Source: an uncultured Rhodopirellula sp. (GTDB lineage Bacteria; Planctomycetota; Planctomycetia; Pirellulales; Pirellulaceae). From it: DNA of 5,843 nt. Numbering within the stretch: the stretch's first letter is position 1; each line of letters opens with the position of its first letter. The stretch covers positions 1 to 5,843 of the forward strand of contig CAJXTM010000287.1 of the NCBI GenBank assembly GCA_913061385.1, given 5' to 3'. Shown piece by piece: positions 1 through 5,843 of this stretch. The position numbers and the translations under genes were made by a program. The notes beneath the pieces are model-generated. The model was not told the DNA's origin and did not search any database. It saw only the letters and a program-made list of their open reading frames with translations.

Positions 1-1
1 C

Positions 2-184
2 TATTACTGCATTCTGGCCGTTTTACTCGGAGCACAGTTTCTGTTGGCTGGATTGTTGGCCGAATTGGTTGTCGCTCGAACACATGGACCTCGTGATACG
101 TTTAGCATCTCGGAACACCTTTGCGGAATTGGCCGCGGTGCAGCCAATCAATCCGATGGTGAGCCTCAGGAACAATCGTCATGA
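2..184 (+). CDS. Family 2 glycosyltransferase (DPM1/GtrB/ArnC-like), C-terminal fragment
   Basis: Partial gene cut by the left edge; only the last 60 residues and the TGA stop at 182-184 are present. The fragment opens with a hydrophobic helix (YYCILAVLLGAQFLLAGLLA) followed by AELVVARTHGPRDTFSISE. This matches the end of membrane-anchored GT2 enzymes that load a sugar onto polyprenyl phosphate: a last transmembrane helix of the type G-x-Q-x-L-x-x-G-L-L-x-E, a short basic linker, then a [DP]-T-[YF]-S-I-x-E tail. The catalytic GT-A domain with its DxD motif lies upstream, outside the window, so the sugar and activity cannot be read here. The stop overlaps the next gene's ATG by four bases (ATGA), suggesting translational coupling. 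The family call rests only on the tail; another membrane protein with a similar terminal helix is possible but less likely. Confidence 0.72.
   Translation, partial: YYCILAVLLGAQFLLAGLLAELVVARTHGPRDTFSISEHLCGIGRGAANQSDGEPQEQSS
168..172 (+). promoter_or_regulatory. Ribosome binding site for the GT-C-like gene
   Basis: AGGAA lies eight bases before the ATG at 181, inside the 3' end of the upstream glycosyltransferase gene. Together with the ATGA stop/start overlap it supports the 181 start and coupled translation. Confidence 0.55.
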
Positions 185-1833
185 CTGAGCAGACTGCATC
201 GGAAGCAGGTGCTAGACGTTCTGTCTACCTGATTTTGGCTTTGATTACTTTGGCACTGACTGCTGGACGAATTGCGGTTGTTACTGGCCGCGATGGAACA
301 ACAGCTTTTCTAAGTGCGAATGACCGCAGTCGGTGGTGCACCGTTGCGTCACTTGTCGAGCATGGAACTTACGCCATCGACTCCCAGATTGAAATTGTAG
401 ATCCCGTTCGTCGTCACATTCATCCGTGGCAGACAATCGATAAGGTGCGGCATCTTGGATCCGATGACAAACAGCACTATTACAGCAGTAAACCCCCACT
501 GTTCCCCACGGTAGTCGCTGGTGTTTACAAAGTGCTTTATCTTGTCACAGGTATGACTTTGACGGATCACCCGATCTATTTGGCAAGGATTCTTCTTGGC
601 TTAGTTAATTTGCCTCTCTTGGCCATCTTTCTTTTTGCCACACTCGGGTGCATTGAACGAATTGGTCACGGTGATTGGTCCAAACGGATCGCTGCATTGG
701 GGTGCTGTTTTGGCACTATGCTTTTGCCGTTTACCGTTTCTTTGAACAATCATTTACCAGCCGCTACCGCCACTGCGGTCGTGGCTTGGATTTACTTGGT
801 TACTGTGAGCGGGAGACTCAACCAGAGTACTGCAGATTCTGCTTCTGGAGCATCGAATGCCAGAGATTCGGGGTGGCCGCATACGGTGCGTTATCTGTTA
901 GCCGGAGTCTGTGCTGCATTGGCGGCAGCGAATGAACTGCCAGCGCTTTCGATGCTGGTCTTTTGGCTGGGGTTGTTTGCGTGGGCGAAGCGTGCCTCGG
1001 TGCTGCCTTTCATGGGAGGTGTGGTGATTGTCGCGGTTGGATTCTTTGGGACAAACTGGCTCGCGCATCAATGTATCCGCCCCCCATATGCTCACCGTGG
1101 AAACGGAGAAACGATTGCCGTGCTGGAATCGCTGAGAACGAGTTCAGGTGAACCAGACGAGTCTGTCAGGCTGAAAAGTCAGGCACTGCTGATCGAAACT
1201 GAATTGATCAACAGCGGGGCTGAGATTGAGATCACTGCGTCCGACGAAGCATCGCGTTGGATTGTGCGGAGTGGCGAGCGTCAATTTGCACTTTTGCTTT
1301 CAGAATCCGGATGGTCGCTAGCAAAATGGGATGATTGGTACGAGTACCCCAATACTTATTGGAAAGACGGGTCACGGCGCGGTGTTGACCGGGGTGAGCC
1401 TTCCAAATTTGTCTATTTCGCCCAAATGACCTTTGGCCACCATGGGCTATTTTCATTGACCCCGCTGTGGTTATTGGTTCCGGTGGGATTTTTTATCGGT
1501 GTGAAGCGAGGAACACCTGAGGTTCGGCGGCTGGTGCTCGCCATTCTGGTTGCGTCTCTTGTTTGCTTTGTCTTTTACCTGAATCGTCCGCTGATCGATC
1601 GTAATTACGGCGGTGTCAGCGTATGTTTTCGCTGGTTGTTGTGGTTCGCACCGCTTTGGTTGCTTGTTGCAACACCAGTCATGGCTTGGTTTGAGAGCAC
1701 GCCGATGCGTCGTGGCACGCTTTACACAATGCTTGCATTGAGTGTTTTCTCGATGTCGGCCTCACTGGAAAGTCCGTGGCAATCCCCATGGATCTTCCGT
1801 TTTTGGCAGTTTTTGGGCTGGCTGGACTCGTGA
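181..1833 (+). CDS. Polytopic GT-C-like glycosyltransferase (PMT/ArnT-type fold)
   Basis: A 550-residue integral membrane protein with about 11-12 predicted helices by eye: near 16-34, 110-125, 132-157, 170-186, 193-210, 236-252, 254-272, 274-298, 421-440, 449-467, 483-505 and 511-527. The first loop after helix 1 carries SANDRSRW (45-52), then E60-HGTYAID, and further on YYSSKPPLFP (100-109). This layout is seen in GT-C enzymes of the dolichyl/polyprenyl-phosphate sugar transferase type, where acidic residues of the first external loop are catalytic; D48 is a candidate. Residues about 300-415 form a large polar, probably periplasmic segment, followed by GHHGLFSLTP (419-428). NYGG-x5-FRW (475-485) resembles the conserved C-terminal loop of the family. 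A Ser/Ala/Asn-rich linker (214-231) is likely a flexible loop. The likely role is transfer of a sugar from a polyprenyl-phosphate donor, perhaps made by the upstream GT2, onto an envelope acceptor outside the inner membrane. Donor and acceptor are unknown. The start is supported by AGGAA and the ATGA overlap. Confidence 0.7.
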   Translation: MTEQTASEAGARRSVYLILALITLALTAGRIAVVTGRDGTTAFLSANDRSRWCTVASLVEHGTYAIDSQIEIVDPVRRHIHPWQTIDKVRHLGSDDKQHYYSSKPPLFPTVVAGVYKVLYLVTGMTLTDHPIYLARILLGLVNLPLLAIFLFATLGCIERIGHGDWSKRIAALGCCFGTMLLPFTVSLNNHLPAATATAVVAWIYLVTVSGRLNQSTADSASGASNARDSGWPHTVRYLLAGVCAALAAANELPALSMLVFWLGLFAWAKRASVLPFMGGVVIVAVGFFGTNWLAHQCIRPPYAHRGNGETIAVLESLRTSSGEPDESVRLKSQALLIETELINSGAEIEITASDEASRWIVRSGERQFALLLSESGWSLAKWDDWYEYPNTYWKDGSRRGVDRGEPSKFVYFAQMTFGHHGLFSLTPLWLLVPVGFFIGVKRGTPEVRRLVLAILVASLVCFVFYLNRPLIDRNYGGVSVCFRWLLWFAPLWLLVATPVMAWFESTPMRRGTLYTMLALSVFSMSASLESPWQSPWIFRFWQFLGWLDS

Positions 1834-1891
1834 AAACAGGGCTACCATTCGGCTGCGACGTGATGGAACGCTCGCAACACCTGACAGCCCT

Positions 1892-1895
1892 AAGG
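1892..1895 (+). promoter_or_regulatory. Shine-Dalgarno site that fixes a TTG start
   Basis: AAGG sits seven bases before TTG 1903. An in-frame TAA at 1891-1893 closes the frame just upstream, leaving only CTG 1897 and TTG 1903 ahead of the membrane anchor. No ATG or GTG is available in frame before that anchor, so TTG 1903 is the best start. Confidence 0.6.
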
Positions 1896-1902
1896 TCTGG
1901 TC

Positions 1903-4900
1903 TTGAATGGCATCAAGGATGCGCCGATCTCCACCAAGCCGAGACTTCTCTCGCGTTTGCTGAGTGCTGCGCTGATTTGCGTAGGTGTTGCCTTTGTGAT
2001 TTATACGTTGACTCCGCAAACGGTGGGTGAAACTGCACGCAGGCACGTCTTAAATATCTTTCAAGAACGCTATCCTGATCATGTCGTTTCTCTGCGACGG
2101 GGATACTTTGATCAGAACGTCGGTTTTGTTTTTGAAGATCTGCGGATTCTTGATCCGTCGCTGGTCATCAATGGCTCGGAAGACAGTGAACTACTTCGCA
2201 TTGAGCGTTTGACAGTTGAGGCGGACCTCGACGCTGACAAGTTGGCGACTGATGGTTTGCCGTTGAAGACACATCGCATTCTCTTAGATGGTGTGAACGT
2301 CAACACGAGGCTTCTAGAGGATGGCACTCCGTCCATTACAGAATTGTTGCCGATGCCAAAATTTGGACCGGTGACGCCACGGATGGAAATCCGCCGCTTG
2401 CGTTTGCATCTGGTTGATGATGATTCCAGAAGCCGACCGATGATTGCATCGTTTCCTGAGGTGCTTGTTGTTCGCACTCCGATTGCTGAGGGTGAGACTG
2501 ATGATTCAATCACTCTTCGTGGATCGACGGACTTTGCAAACTCGCTGGTTGTTCAGGTTAATACTTCGAAACGTGGTGTTGATGTTCGAGGAGTTGCCAA
2601 AGGTGCTTATCTCAGTCGAGACCTGTTTGATCGATTGCCACCACAGTGGAGAAAAAATGTAAGGGAGTTGCGCGACTTGCAGTGCATTTGTGATGTAAGT
2701 TTTGCTGTTCATCAGTCACCTGTTGGGGAACTCGACTACAAGCTCAAGACAACCATTCATGAAGGACGGTTTTCACATCAGTCCATACCGCAACCGATTT
2801 CACAATTGCGCGGGATTGTGAGCTGTGATCCTAATGGTGTTTCAATCCAAACCTCACAATTCATGTTTGGCGATTCATTGGTGCGAGCCAGCGGCAGTAT
2901 TCATGGCCATGCGTGGCCTTGTTCTGCTGACTTGCAGATTCATGCCAGTAATATCATGCTCGATGATCGTTTGGCTGCGGCTTTGCCCGCCAAAATGCAA
3001 GCGAACTGGCACAAGTTTTCACCCTACGGGCGAGTGGATGTCGAGGGTAATCTGCTTCACAGAGACGCGGAATGGAAACTCAACGGGCATGTGACCTGCA
3101 AAGGCGTCGATGTGGAGTATGACCGTTTTCCCTACCCGGTCGAAAGTCTGTTTGGGAAAGTGGAAATTCGTGATGGGATGGCAATCGCAGAGCGACTGGG
3201 TGGAACGATTGGTGCCAATCAGATGCAGTGCGCGTTCAAACTACCGATCAAGCCGGGGATCACGCTTGAAAAATCGTTTGCAATTACGACGGACGGGCCG
3301 ATCCCGATCGACGCTACTCTGTTGAAATCGATGTCACCGCGTGACGGCCCAATGTCCAAGTTGGAGTCCTTCACCCGATCGCTAAAACCTCGTGGCAGAT
3401 TGCATCTTGTGACAGCTCTGTTGACCACTGATGCCAATGGTCGATCATCCCGGAAAATGGATGTGCGTGTCAGTAATGGGTATTTGCGATACGAGAAGTT
3501 TCGCTATCCACTATACAAGGTCAACGGAAAACTGCAGGTTGAAAACAACGTAGTGCGACTAAACGGTTTGAGAGGTGTCAGCGCGAATGGGCAAGATGTT
3601 GTCTGCGAGGGGTTCTATCGACTTGCCAGCCAGTCGGGGCAAATGCAAGGTGCGGTTGCAGCAACTGATGCGCAGGACCTGCAAGCCACCCCATCGCATC
3701 TGAAGCTGCAATTTGATGCCACTAAGGTGTTGATGGATGATACGCTTCGCAATTCCTTGCCTGAAGACGCAAGAAGTATTTGGGACTCGATTTCACCGAC
3801 GGGAACCTTGGATCAATTGACGGCCAATCTCGAGCAGGTTGGCTCGGATGGGAAACTTGATCTTGAACTGACGGCAAATCAGTTTGAAGCTGATTCGGTT
3901 ACCAGTCGTACTTTGAGTTTACGTCCAAGTTATCTTCCCTACCGAATTGATGTAACGGCTGGATCTGTCTATTACGATGGCTCTCAGGTCGACTTGATTT
4001 CACTGAAAGGGCGGCATGACGCTTCGGTGTTGTCGGCGAATGGAATCTGTCGTCAAAATACACAGGGAAGATGGGAGTTGATGCTGAATCTGCATCCTGG
4101 CAGCCGCCTGCTGCCCGATGTTGAATTGATTGCGGCGATGCCGGATCAAATGCGAGAGGCGATGAAGGCATTGCAACTGCGGGGGCCGATTGGTGTTTCA
4201 GGGGGCACACGCATTGCACTGCCAGATGCGATGCATGCGAACCCAGAGTTGGACTGGGATATCGCATTGCAATTGGAGGGAAATCGGATCGCAGAGGTCG
4301 GGCCAGTACACTCCATGCGCGGGAGTGTCAAAGTCAAAGGCAGGCAAGATGATCGTGGTATCTTTGCAAATGGAAATATCCAGATTGACTCGTTGCACGT
4401 GTATGATCTGCAGCTAACCAATATTGAAGGCCCGTTTTCGATTGCGAACACAATGTTGTATCTGGGCAATCCGGTTCGCGGCAACACATCGCCCAACATT
4501 GTTGGTCTGGAAGATCCGAGGGTCATTGCTCGGGCAGATAATAAAGTCCATGGAAATCTGTTTGGCGGCACACTGGTGATGGATGGCAACGTTCAGTTGT
4601 CGACCGGTGACTTTGATGTTGTCCTCAGTGTCGAGAACACGATGGTGCCAAATATCCTTGCTGACTTTGGTCAGAATGGAAACGATATGTCTGGCAGCCT
4701 GCGAGGTCGCACACGGTTGCTCGGTAGACTCGGCAACATGAGCATGTTGCGAGGGAAAGGTTGGTCACTGGTTCGTGACGCAACCCTTTACAAGTTGCCG
4801 TTGATGGATCAGGTGATGGAGTTACTCCGGATCAAGAAATCTGATGAACAAGACTATTCTGCGTTGACGGATGCCGAGATCCAGTTCGAACTTTTTGGCG

Positions 4901-5229
4901 AGACCATTACTTTTGATCGGATTGACGTTTCGGGAGACCTGATTGCCCTGAAAGGCTATGGAAAACTCGACAACCGGCAGGAACTCGACGTAAGCTTTCA
5001 GACACAGGTCAATCCTCGGAATACACTCATGGGCCTGCTGACGTTGGGCGAGCAATACACCTTGTGGACCATTGATGTGCGCGGACCGCTACATGCACTG
5101 ACCTACCAACGAAGGGCTCTTGAAGGTGTCGAAGAGACCCTTGAAATGATTTTTCCAGCCATCTCTGCCGACCCGGACGAAATTGCAAAAGAACCGACAA
5201 GTGGGTTGGGGAGATGGCTACGATTCTAG
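1903..5229 (+). CDS. AsmA-like inner-membrane-anchored envelope protein with internal repeats
   Basis: An 1108-residue protein. The N-terminus has basic residues (K12, R14, R18) followed by a hydrophobic segment at about 19-36, giving an uncleaved signal anchor with the rest in the periplasm. Residues about 62-170 resemble an AsmA N-terminal region: RRGYFDQNVGFVFEDLRI, then LLRIERLTVEADL, then ILLDGVNVNTRLLEDG, alternating beta strands. Residues about 237-831 hold at least five divergent modules, listed separately. Residues about 880-1070 match the AsmA-like C-terminal region: GGTLVMDGNVQLS, the GSLRGRTRLLGRLGN stretch, GKGWSLVRDATLYKLPLMDQ, FDRIDVSGDLIALKGYGKLD, and a final strand set ending NPRNTLMGLL. 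Family knowledge: E. coli relatives TamB (1259 aa), YhdP (1266 aa) and YdbH (879 aa) move phospholipids between inner and outer membranes through long hydrophobic beta grooves. The length and single anchor fit that class. The gene starts 69 nt after the GT-C-like gene, so it is probably in the same operon. Lipid transport is an inference; the cargo is unknown. Confidence 0.78.
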   Translation: MNGIKDAPISTKPRLLSRLLSAALICVGVAFVIYTLTPQTVGETARRHVLNIFQERYPDHVVSLRRGYFDQNVGFVFEDLRILDPSLVINGSEDSELLRIERLTVEADLDADKLATDGLPLKTHRILLDGVNVNTRLLEDGTPSITELLPMPKFGPVTPRMEIRRLRLHLVDDDSRSRPMIASFPEVLVVRTPIAEGETDDSITLRGSTDFANSLVVQVNTSKRGVDVRGVAKGAYLSRDLFDRLPPQWRKNVRELRDLQCICDVSFAVHQSPVGELDYKLKTTIHEGRFSHQSIPQPISQLRGIVSCDPNGVSIQTSQFMFGDSLVRASGSIHGHAWPCSADLQIHASNIMLDDRLAAALPAKMQANWHKFSPYGRVDVEGNLLHRDAEWKLNGHVTCKGVDVEYDRFPYPVESLFGKVEIRDGMAIAERLGGTIGANQMQCAFKLPIKPGITLEKSFAITTDGPIPIDATLLKSMSPRDGPMSKLESFTRSLKPRGRLHLVTALLTTDANGRSSRKMDVRVSNGYLRYEKFRYPLYKVNGKLQVENNVVRLNGLRGVSANGQDVVCEGFYRLASQSGQMQGAVAATDAQDLQATPSHLKLQFDATKVLMDDTLRNSLPEDARSIWDSISPTGTLDQLTANLEQVGSDGKLDLELTANQFEADSVTSRTLSLRPSYLPYRIDVTAGSVYYDGSQVDLISLKGRHDASVLSANGICRQNTQGRWELMLNLHPGSRLLPDVELIAAMPDQMREAMKALQLRGPIGVSGGTRIALPDAMHANPELDWDIALQLEGNRIAEVGPVHSMRGSVKVKGRQDDRGIFANGNIQIDSLHVYDLQLTNIEGPFSIANTMLYLGNPVRGNTSPNIVGLEDPRVIARADNKVHGNLFGGTLVMDGNVQLSTGDFDVVLSVENTMVPNILADFGQNGNDMSGSLRGRTRLLGRLGNMSMLRGKGWSLVRDATLYKLPLMDQVMELLRIKKSDEQDYSALTDAEIQFELFGETITFDRIDVSGDLIALKGYGKLDNRQELDVSFQTQVNPRNTLMGLLTLGEQYTLWTIDVRGPLHALTYQRRALEGVEETLEMIFPAISADPDEIAKEPTSGLGRWLRF
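2611..4395 (+). repeat. Five divergent protein repeat modules within the AsmA-like gene
   Basis: A ten-residue helical motif, roughly hydrophobic-D-x-x-L-x-x-x-[LM]-P, recurs at residues 237 (LSRDLFDRLP), 353 (LDDRLAAALP), 469 (IDATLLKSMS), 611 (MDDTLRNSLP) and 738 (PDVELIAAMP). The fifth position is Leu in all five. Spacings are 116, 116, 142 and 127 residues. Copies 2 and 4 continue with W at +7 from the proline and then SPYG or SPTG. Copies 1-4 are followed 50-70 residues later by a [FIL]-x-[YQ]-x-x-hydrophobic-x-x-x-x-G strand block, for example FPYPVESLFGKV (409-420) and FRYPLYKVNGKL (533-544). The copies are diverged at DNA level, so this is a protein architecture and not a recent DNA duplication. 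Confidence 0.7.
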
Positions 5230-5251
5230 AGATTTGACCGAGGCTTCAAAC

Positions 5252-5258
5252 AGAAGGA
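5252..5258 (+). promoter_or_regulatory. Strong ribosome binding site for the small acidic protein
   Basis: AGAAGGA lies seven bases before ATG 5266, the best Shine-Dalgarno match seen in the window. It is the main evidence that the short downstream frame is a real gene. Confidence 0.7.
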
Positions 5259-5265
5259 CACGGCA

Positions 5266-5628
5266 ATGAGTATCAATCCAAGTGCTGCGGCAGCATCGAT
5301 CGCCGGAACCAGTCGTGCCGCCGCCCGTGGCGGCGAAGCCGATTCACAGGCAATTGAAGCAACTCGGCAACAAGCTACCGCTGAAAAACCAGGTGGCAAG
5401 TCTGCTGAGTCCAATGAGATTGATGCCGGAGAGCAGGCCGGAGATCGCGATGGAAATGGACGCCAGATTCTTGACCAATTCGAATCCCACGATGATGGGG
5501 ATGAGGCGAGCCCAGACGGAACAGTAGTGCATGAGAGTCAGGTTCATGCCGATGGTCAGGGGATTCCTCCAATGTGTGATGAGGGATTTCGAATGGAGTC
5601 GGGAAAAAATCTTGACTTGGAGGGTTGA
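5266..5628 (+). CDS. Small acidic hydrophilic protein of unknown function
   Basis: A 120-residue protein that I do not recognise by function; it resembles small conserved planctomycete hypothetical proteins, from memory only. It starts MSINPSAAAASIAGTSRAAA, an Ala/Ser-rich stretch with no lipobox, no convincing signal peptide and no membrane helix. The rest is rich in Asp, Glu, Gly, Gln and Ser, with about 24 acidic against 9 basic residues, so it is strongly acidic and probably largely disordered. DRDGNGRQILDQFE (60-73) looks the most ordered and could form a helix. DRDGNG superficially recalls a calcium-binding loop (DxDxNG), but no full EF-hand or dockerin is present. There is a single Cys (C104). 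It lies 36 nt after the AsmA-like gene with a strong ribosome binding site, so co-transcription is likely. Two other frames are open over parts of this interval, but only this one has an aligned ribosome binding site. A cytoplasmic location is the default guess. Confidence 0.6.
   Translation: MSINPSAAAASIAGTSRAAARGGEADSQAIEATRQQATAEKPGGKSAESNEIDAGEQAGDRDGNGRQILDQFESHDDGDEASPDGTVVHESQVHADGQGIPPMCDEGFRMESGKNLDLEG
5319..5335 (+). other. GC-rich perfect hairpin near the start of the small acidic gene
   Basis: CGCCGCC (5319-5325) pairs with GGCGGCG (5329-5335) around a three-base CGT loop, about 50 nt after the start codon, in codons 18-24. There is no U tract, so it is not a terminator. It may simply reflect the Ala-Ala-Arg-Gly-Gly codons. 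Confidence 0.3.
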
Positions 5629-5706
5629 TCCACAGAATGCATGGGGCGATCAGGATAAACCGTACAATCTCCGCTCGTCTTTTCCTTTCTACTCTCACGA
5701 TGTGGG
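5629..5706. other. Convergent intergenic gap, no clear terminator
   Basis: These 78 bases separate the stop of the small acidic gene from the stop of the minus-strand regulator. A bidirectional terminator would be expected, but I see no stable hairpin with a flanking T run. There is only a pyrimidine-rich stretch around 5676-5692 (cgtcttttcctttctac), which could support factor-dependent ending on the plus strand. Confidence 0.35.
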
Positions 5707-5811
5707 TTAGCGAGGAGTTGAAAAACGTTTGAGCTTTCGATCCAACGTGCTGCGTTCGATCCCCAAGATAGCTGATGCGCGGCTTTTGTTCCCGTCGGTG
5801 TGCCGTAGCAC
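5707..5811 (-). CDS. Fis-type helix-turn-helix C-terminus of an NtrC-like response regulator (partial)
   Basis: Reading the minus strand from 5811 to the TAA at 5709-5707 gives 34 residues, beginning [12 protein letters not shown] and continuing [18 protein letters not shown], then STPR. This is the C-terminal Fis/HTH_8 DNA-binding signature: G-N-K-x-x-A-x-x-L-G-I-x-R-x-T-L-x-R-K-L-K-R. It ends NtrC/AtoC-family sigma-54 activators and related response regulators. The recognition helix is [11 protein letters not shown]. The rest (receiver and AAA+ domains, if present) lies beyond the right edge and is lost where adapter sequence begins at 5812, so domain composition and target genes are unknown. 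The gene is convergent with the envelope genes, hence not in their operon. A short Fis-like regulator or a PrrA/RegA-type regulator is a less likely alternative. Confidence 0.82.
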   Translation of the reverse strand: MLRHTDGNKSRASAILGIERSTLDRKLKRFSTPR

Positions 5812-5843
5812 CTGTCTCTTATACACATCTCCGAGCCCACGAG
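5812..5843 (+). other. Illumina Nextera transposase adapter (sequencing artefact)
   Basis: Bases 5812-5830 read CTGTCTCTTATACACATCT, the exact 19-bp Tn5 mosaic end used in Nextera libraries. Bases 5831-5843 (CCGAGCCCACGAG) continue the read-2-side adapter and lack only the final AC of the 34-base form. This is untrimmed adapter at a contig end, not a natural transposon: no transposase, second end or target duplication is present. On the minus strand it encodes the well-known artefact peptide GSEMCIRDR. Confidence 0.98.

Noticed and set aside
1838..1891. Inverted repeat AGGGCT (1838-1843) / AGCCCT (1886-1891) between the GT-C-like and AsmA-like genes
   Set aside because: Only six pairs around a 42-base loop and no T run; too weak to call a terminator or attenuator.
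1776..2030. 84-codon plus-strand frame bridging the GT-C-like and AsmA-like genes
   Set aside because: It overlaps both genes out of frame, is Cys-rich with no motif, and the TTG 1903 frame accounts for this region with a proper membrane anchor.
2112..2513. 133-codon open minus-strand frame
   Set aside because: A Ser/Arg-rich antisense reading of the AsmA-like gene, with no domain and no independent signal.
4146..4589. 147-codon open minus-strand frame
   Set aside because: It lies wholly inside the AsmA-like gene, has no ribosome binding context or recognisable domain, and its Pro/Ser/Arg-rich composition is typical of an antisense frame.
5445..5466. DRDGNG as a calcium-binding EF-hand or dockerin
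   Set aside because: Only the first few loop positions match; there is no second loop, and the required glutamate and flanking helices are not convincing.
5344..5547. Minus-strand 67-codon frame with a hydrophobic look
   Set aside because: Antisense to the small acidic gene, whose Asp/Glu-rich codons read as hydrophobic residues in reverse; the plus frame has a strong ribosome binding site.
1..5811. CRISPR arrays, tRNA or rRNA genes, defence or toxin-antitoxin genes
   Set aside because: No direct DNA repeats with regular spacers, no tRNA-like cloverleaf or rRNA segment, and no recognisable nuclease, toxin or defence domain were seen; protein-coding genes fill nearly all the window.
5812..5830. 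Tn5 mosaic end as a sign of a natural mobile element
   Set aside because: The mosaic end is a laboratory-optimised sequence and is followed directly by the Nextera index-side adapter; no transposase or second end is present.

Overview
The window looks like one short draft contig from a planctomycete, most likely a Rhodopirellula/Pirellulaceae-type bacterium. That assignment rests on protein style: a multi-spanning sugar transferase with 'SKPPL' and 'GHHGLFSLTP' signatures, a long AsmA-like envelope protein, and a small acidic protein starting 'MSINPS'. It also fits the moderate GC content (roughly half). The assignment is by recall of family patterns, not by a search.

Layout. Four genes run left to right, closely packed and probably co-transcribed. 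They are: (1) the last 60 residues of a polyprenyl-phosphate-type family 2 glycosyltransferase, entering from the left edge; (2) a 550-residue polytopic GT-C-like glycosyltransferase whose ATG overlaps the previous stop codon (ATGA); (3) after 69 nt, a 1108-residue AsmA-like membrane-anchored protein with a TTG start and at least five divergent internal repeat modules; (4) after 36 nt, a 120-residue hydrophilic acidic protein of unknown function behind a strong ribosome binding site. Converging on these from the right is the last 34 codons of a minus-strand regulator, a Fis-type helix-turn-helix like that of NtrC-family response regulators.

The last 32 bases (5812-5843) are not biological. 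They match the Illumina Nextera transposase adapter (19-bp mosaic end plus the read-2 side tail). Genomic sequence stops at 5811, and any ORF reading through this end is chimeric.

How the genes may work together (inference). Genes 1 and 2 look like the classic pair in which a membrane GT2 charges a polyprenyl phosphate with a sugar and a GT-C enzyme transfers that sugar on the outer face of the inner membrane. Gene 3 resembles the AsmA/TamB/YhdP group, which carries phospholipids or other lipids across the envelope. Together they suggest a cell-envelope glycan/lipid locus. Nothing here amounts to a clearly new system. The most interesting biology is the repeat architecture of the AsmA-like protein and its pairing with the two glycosyltransferases.
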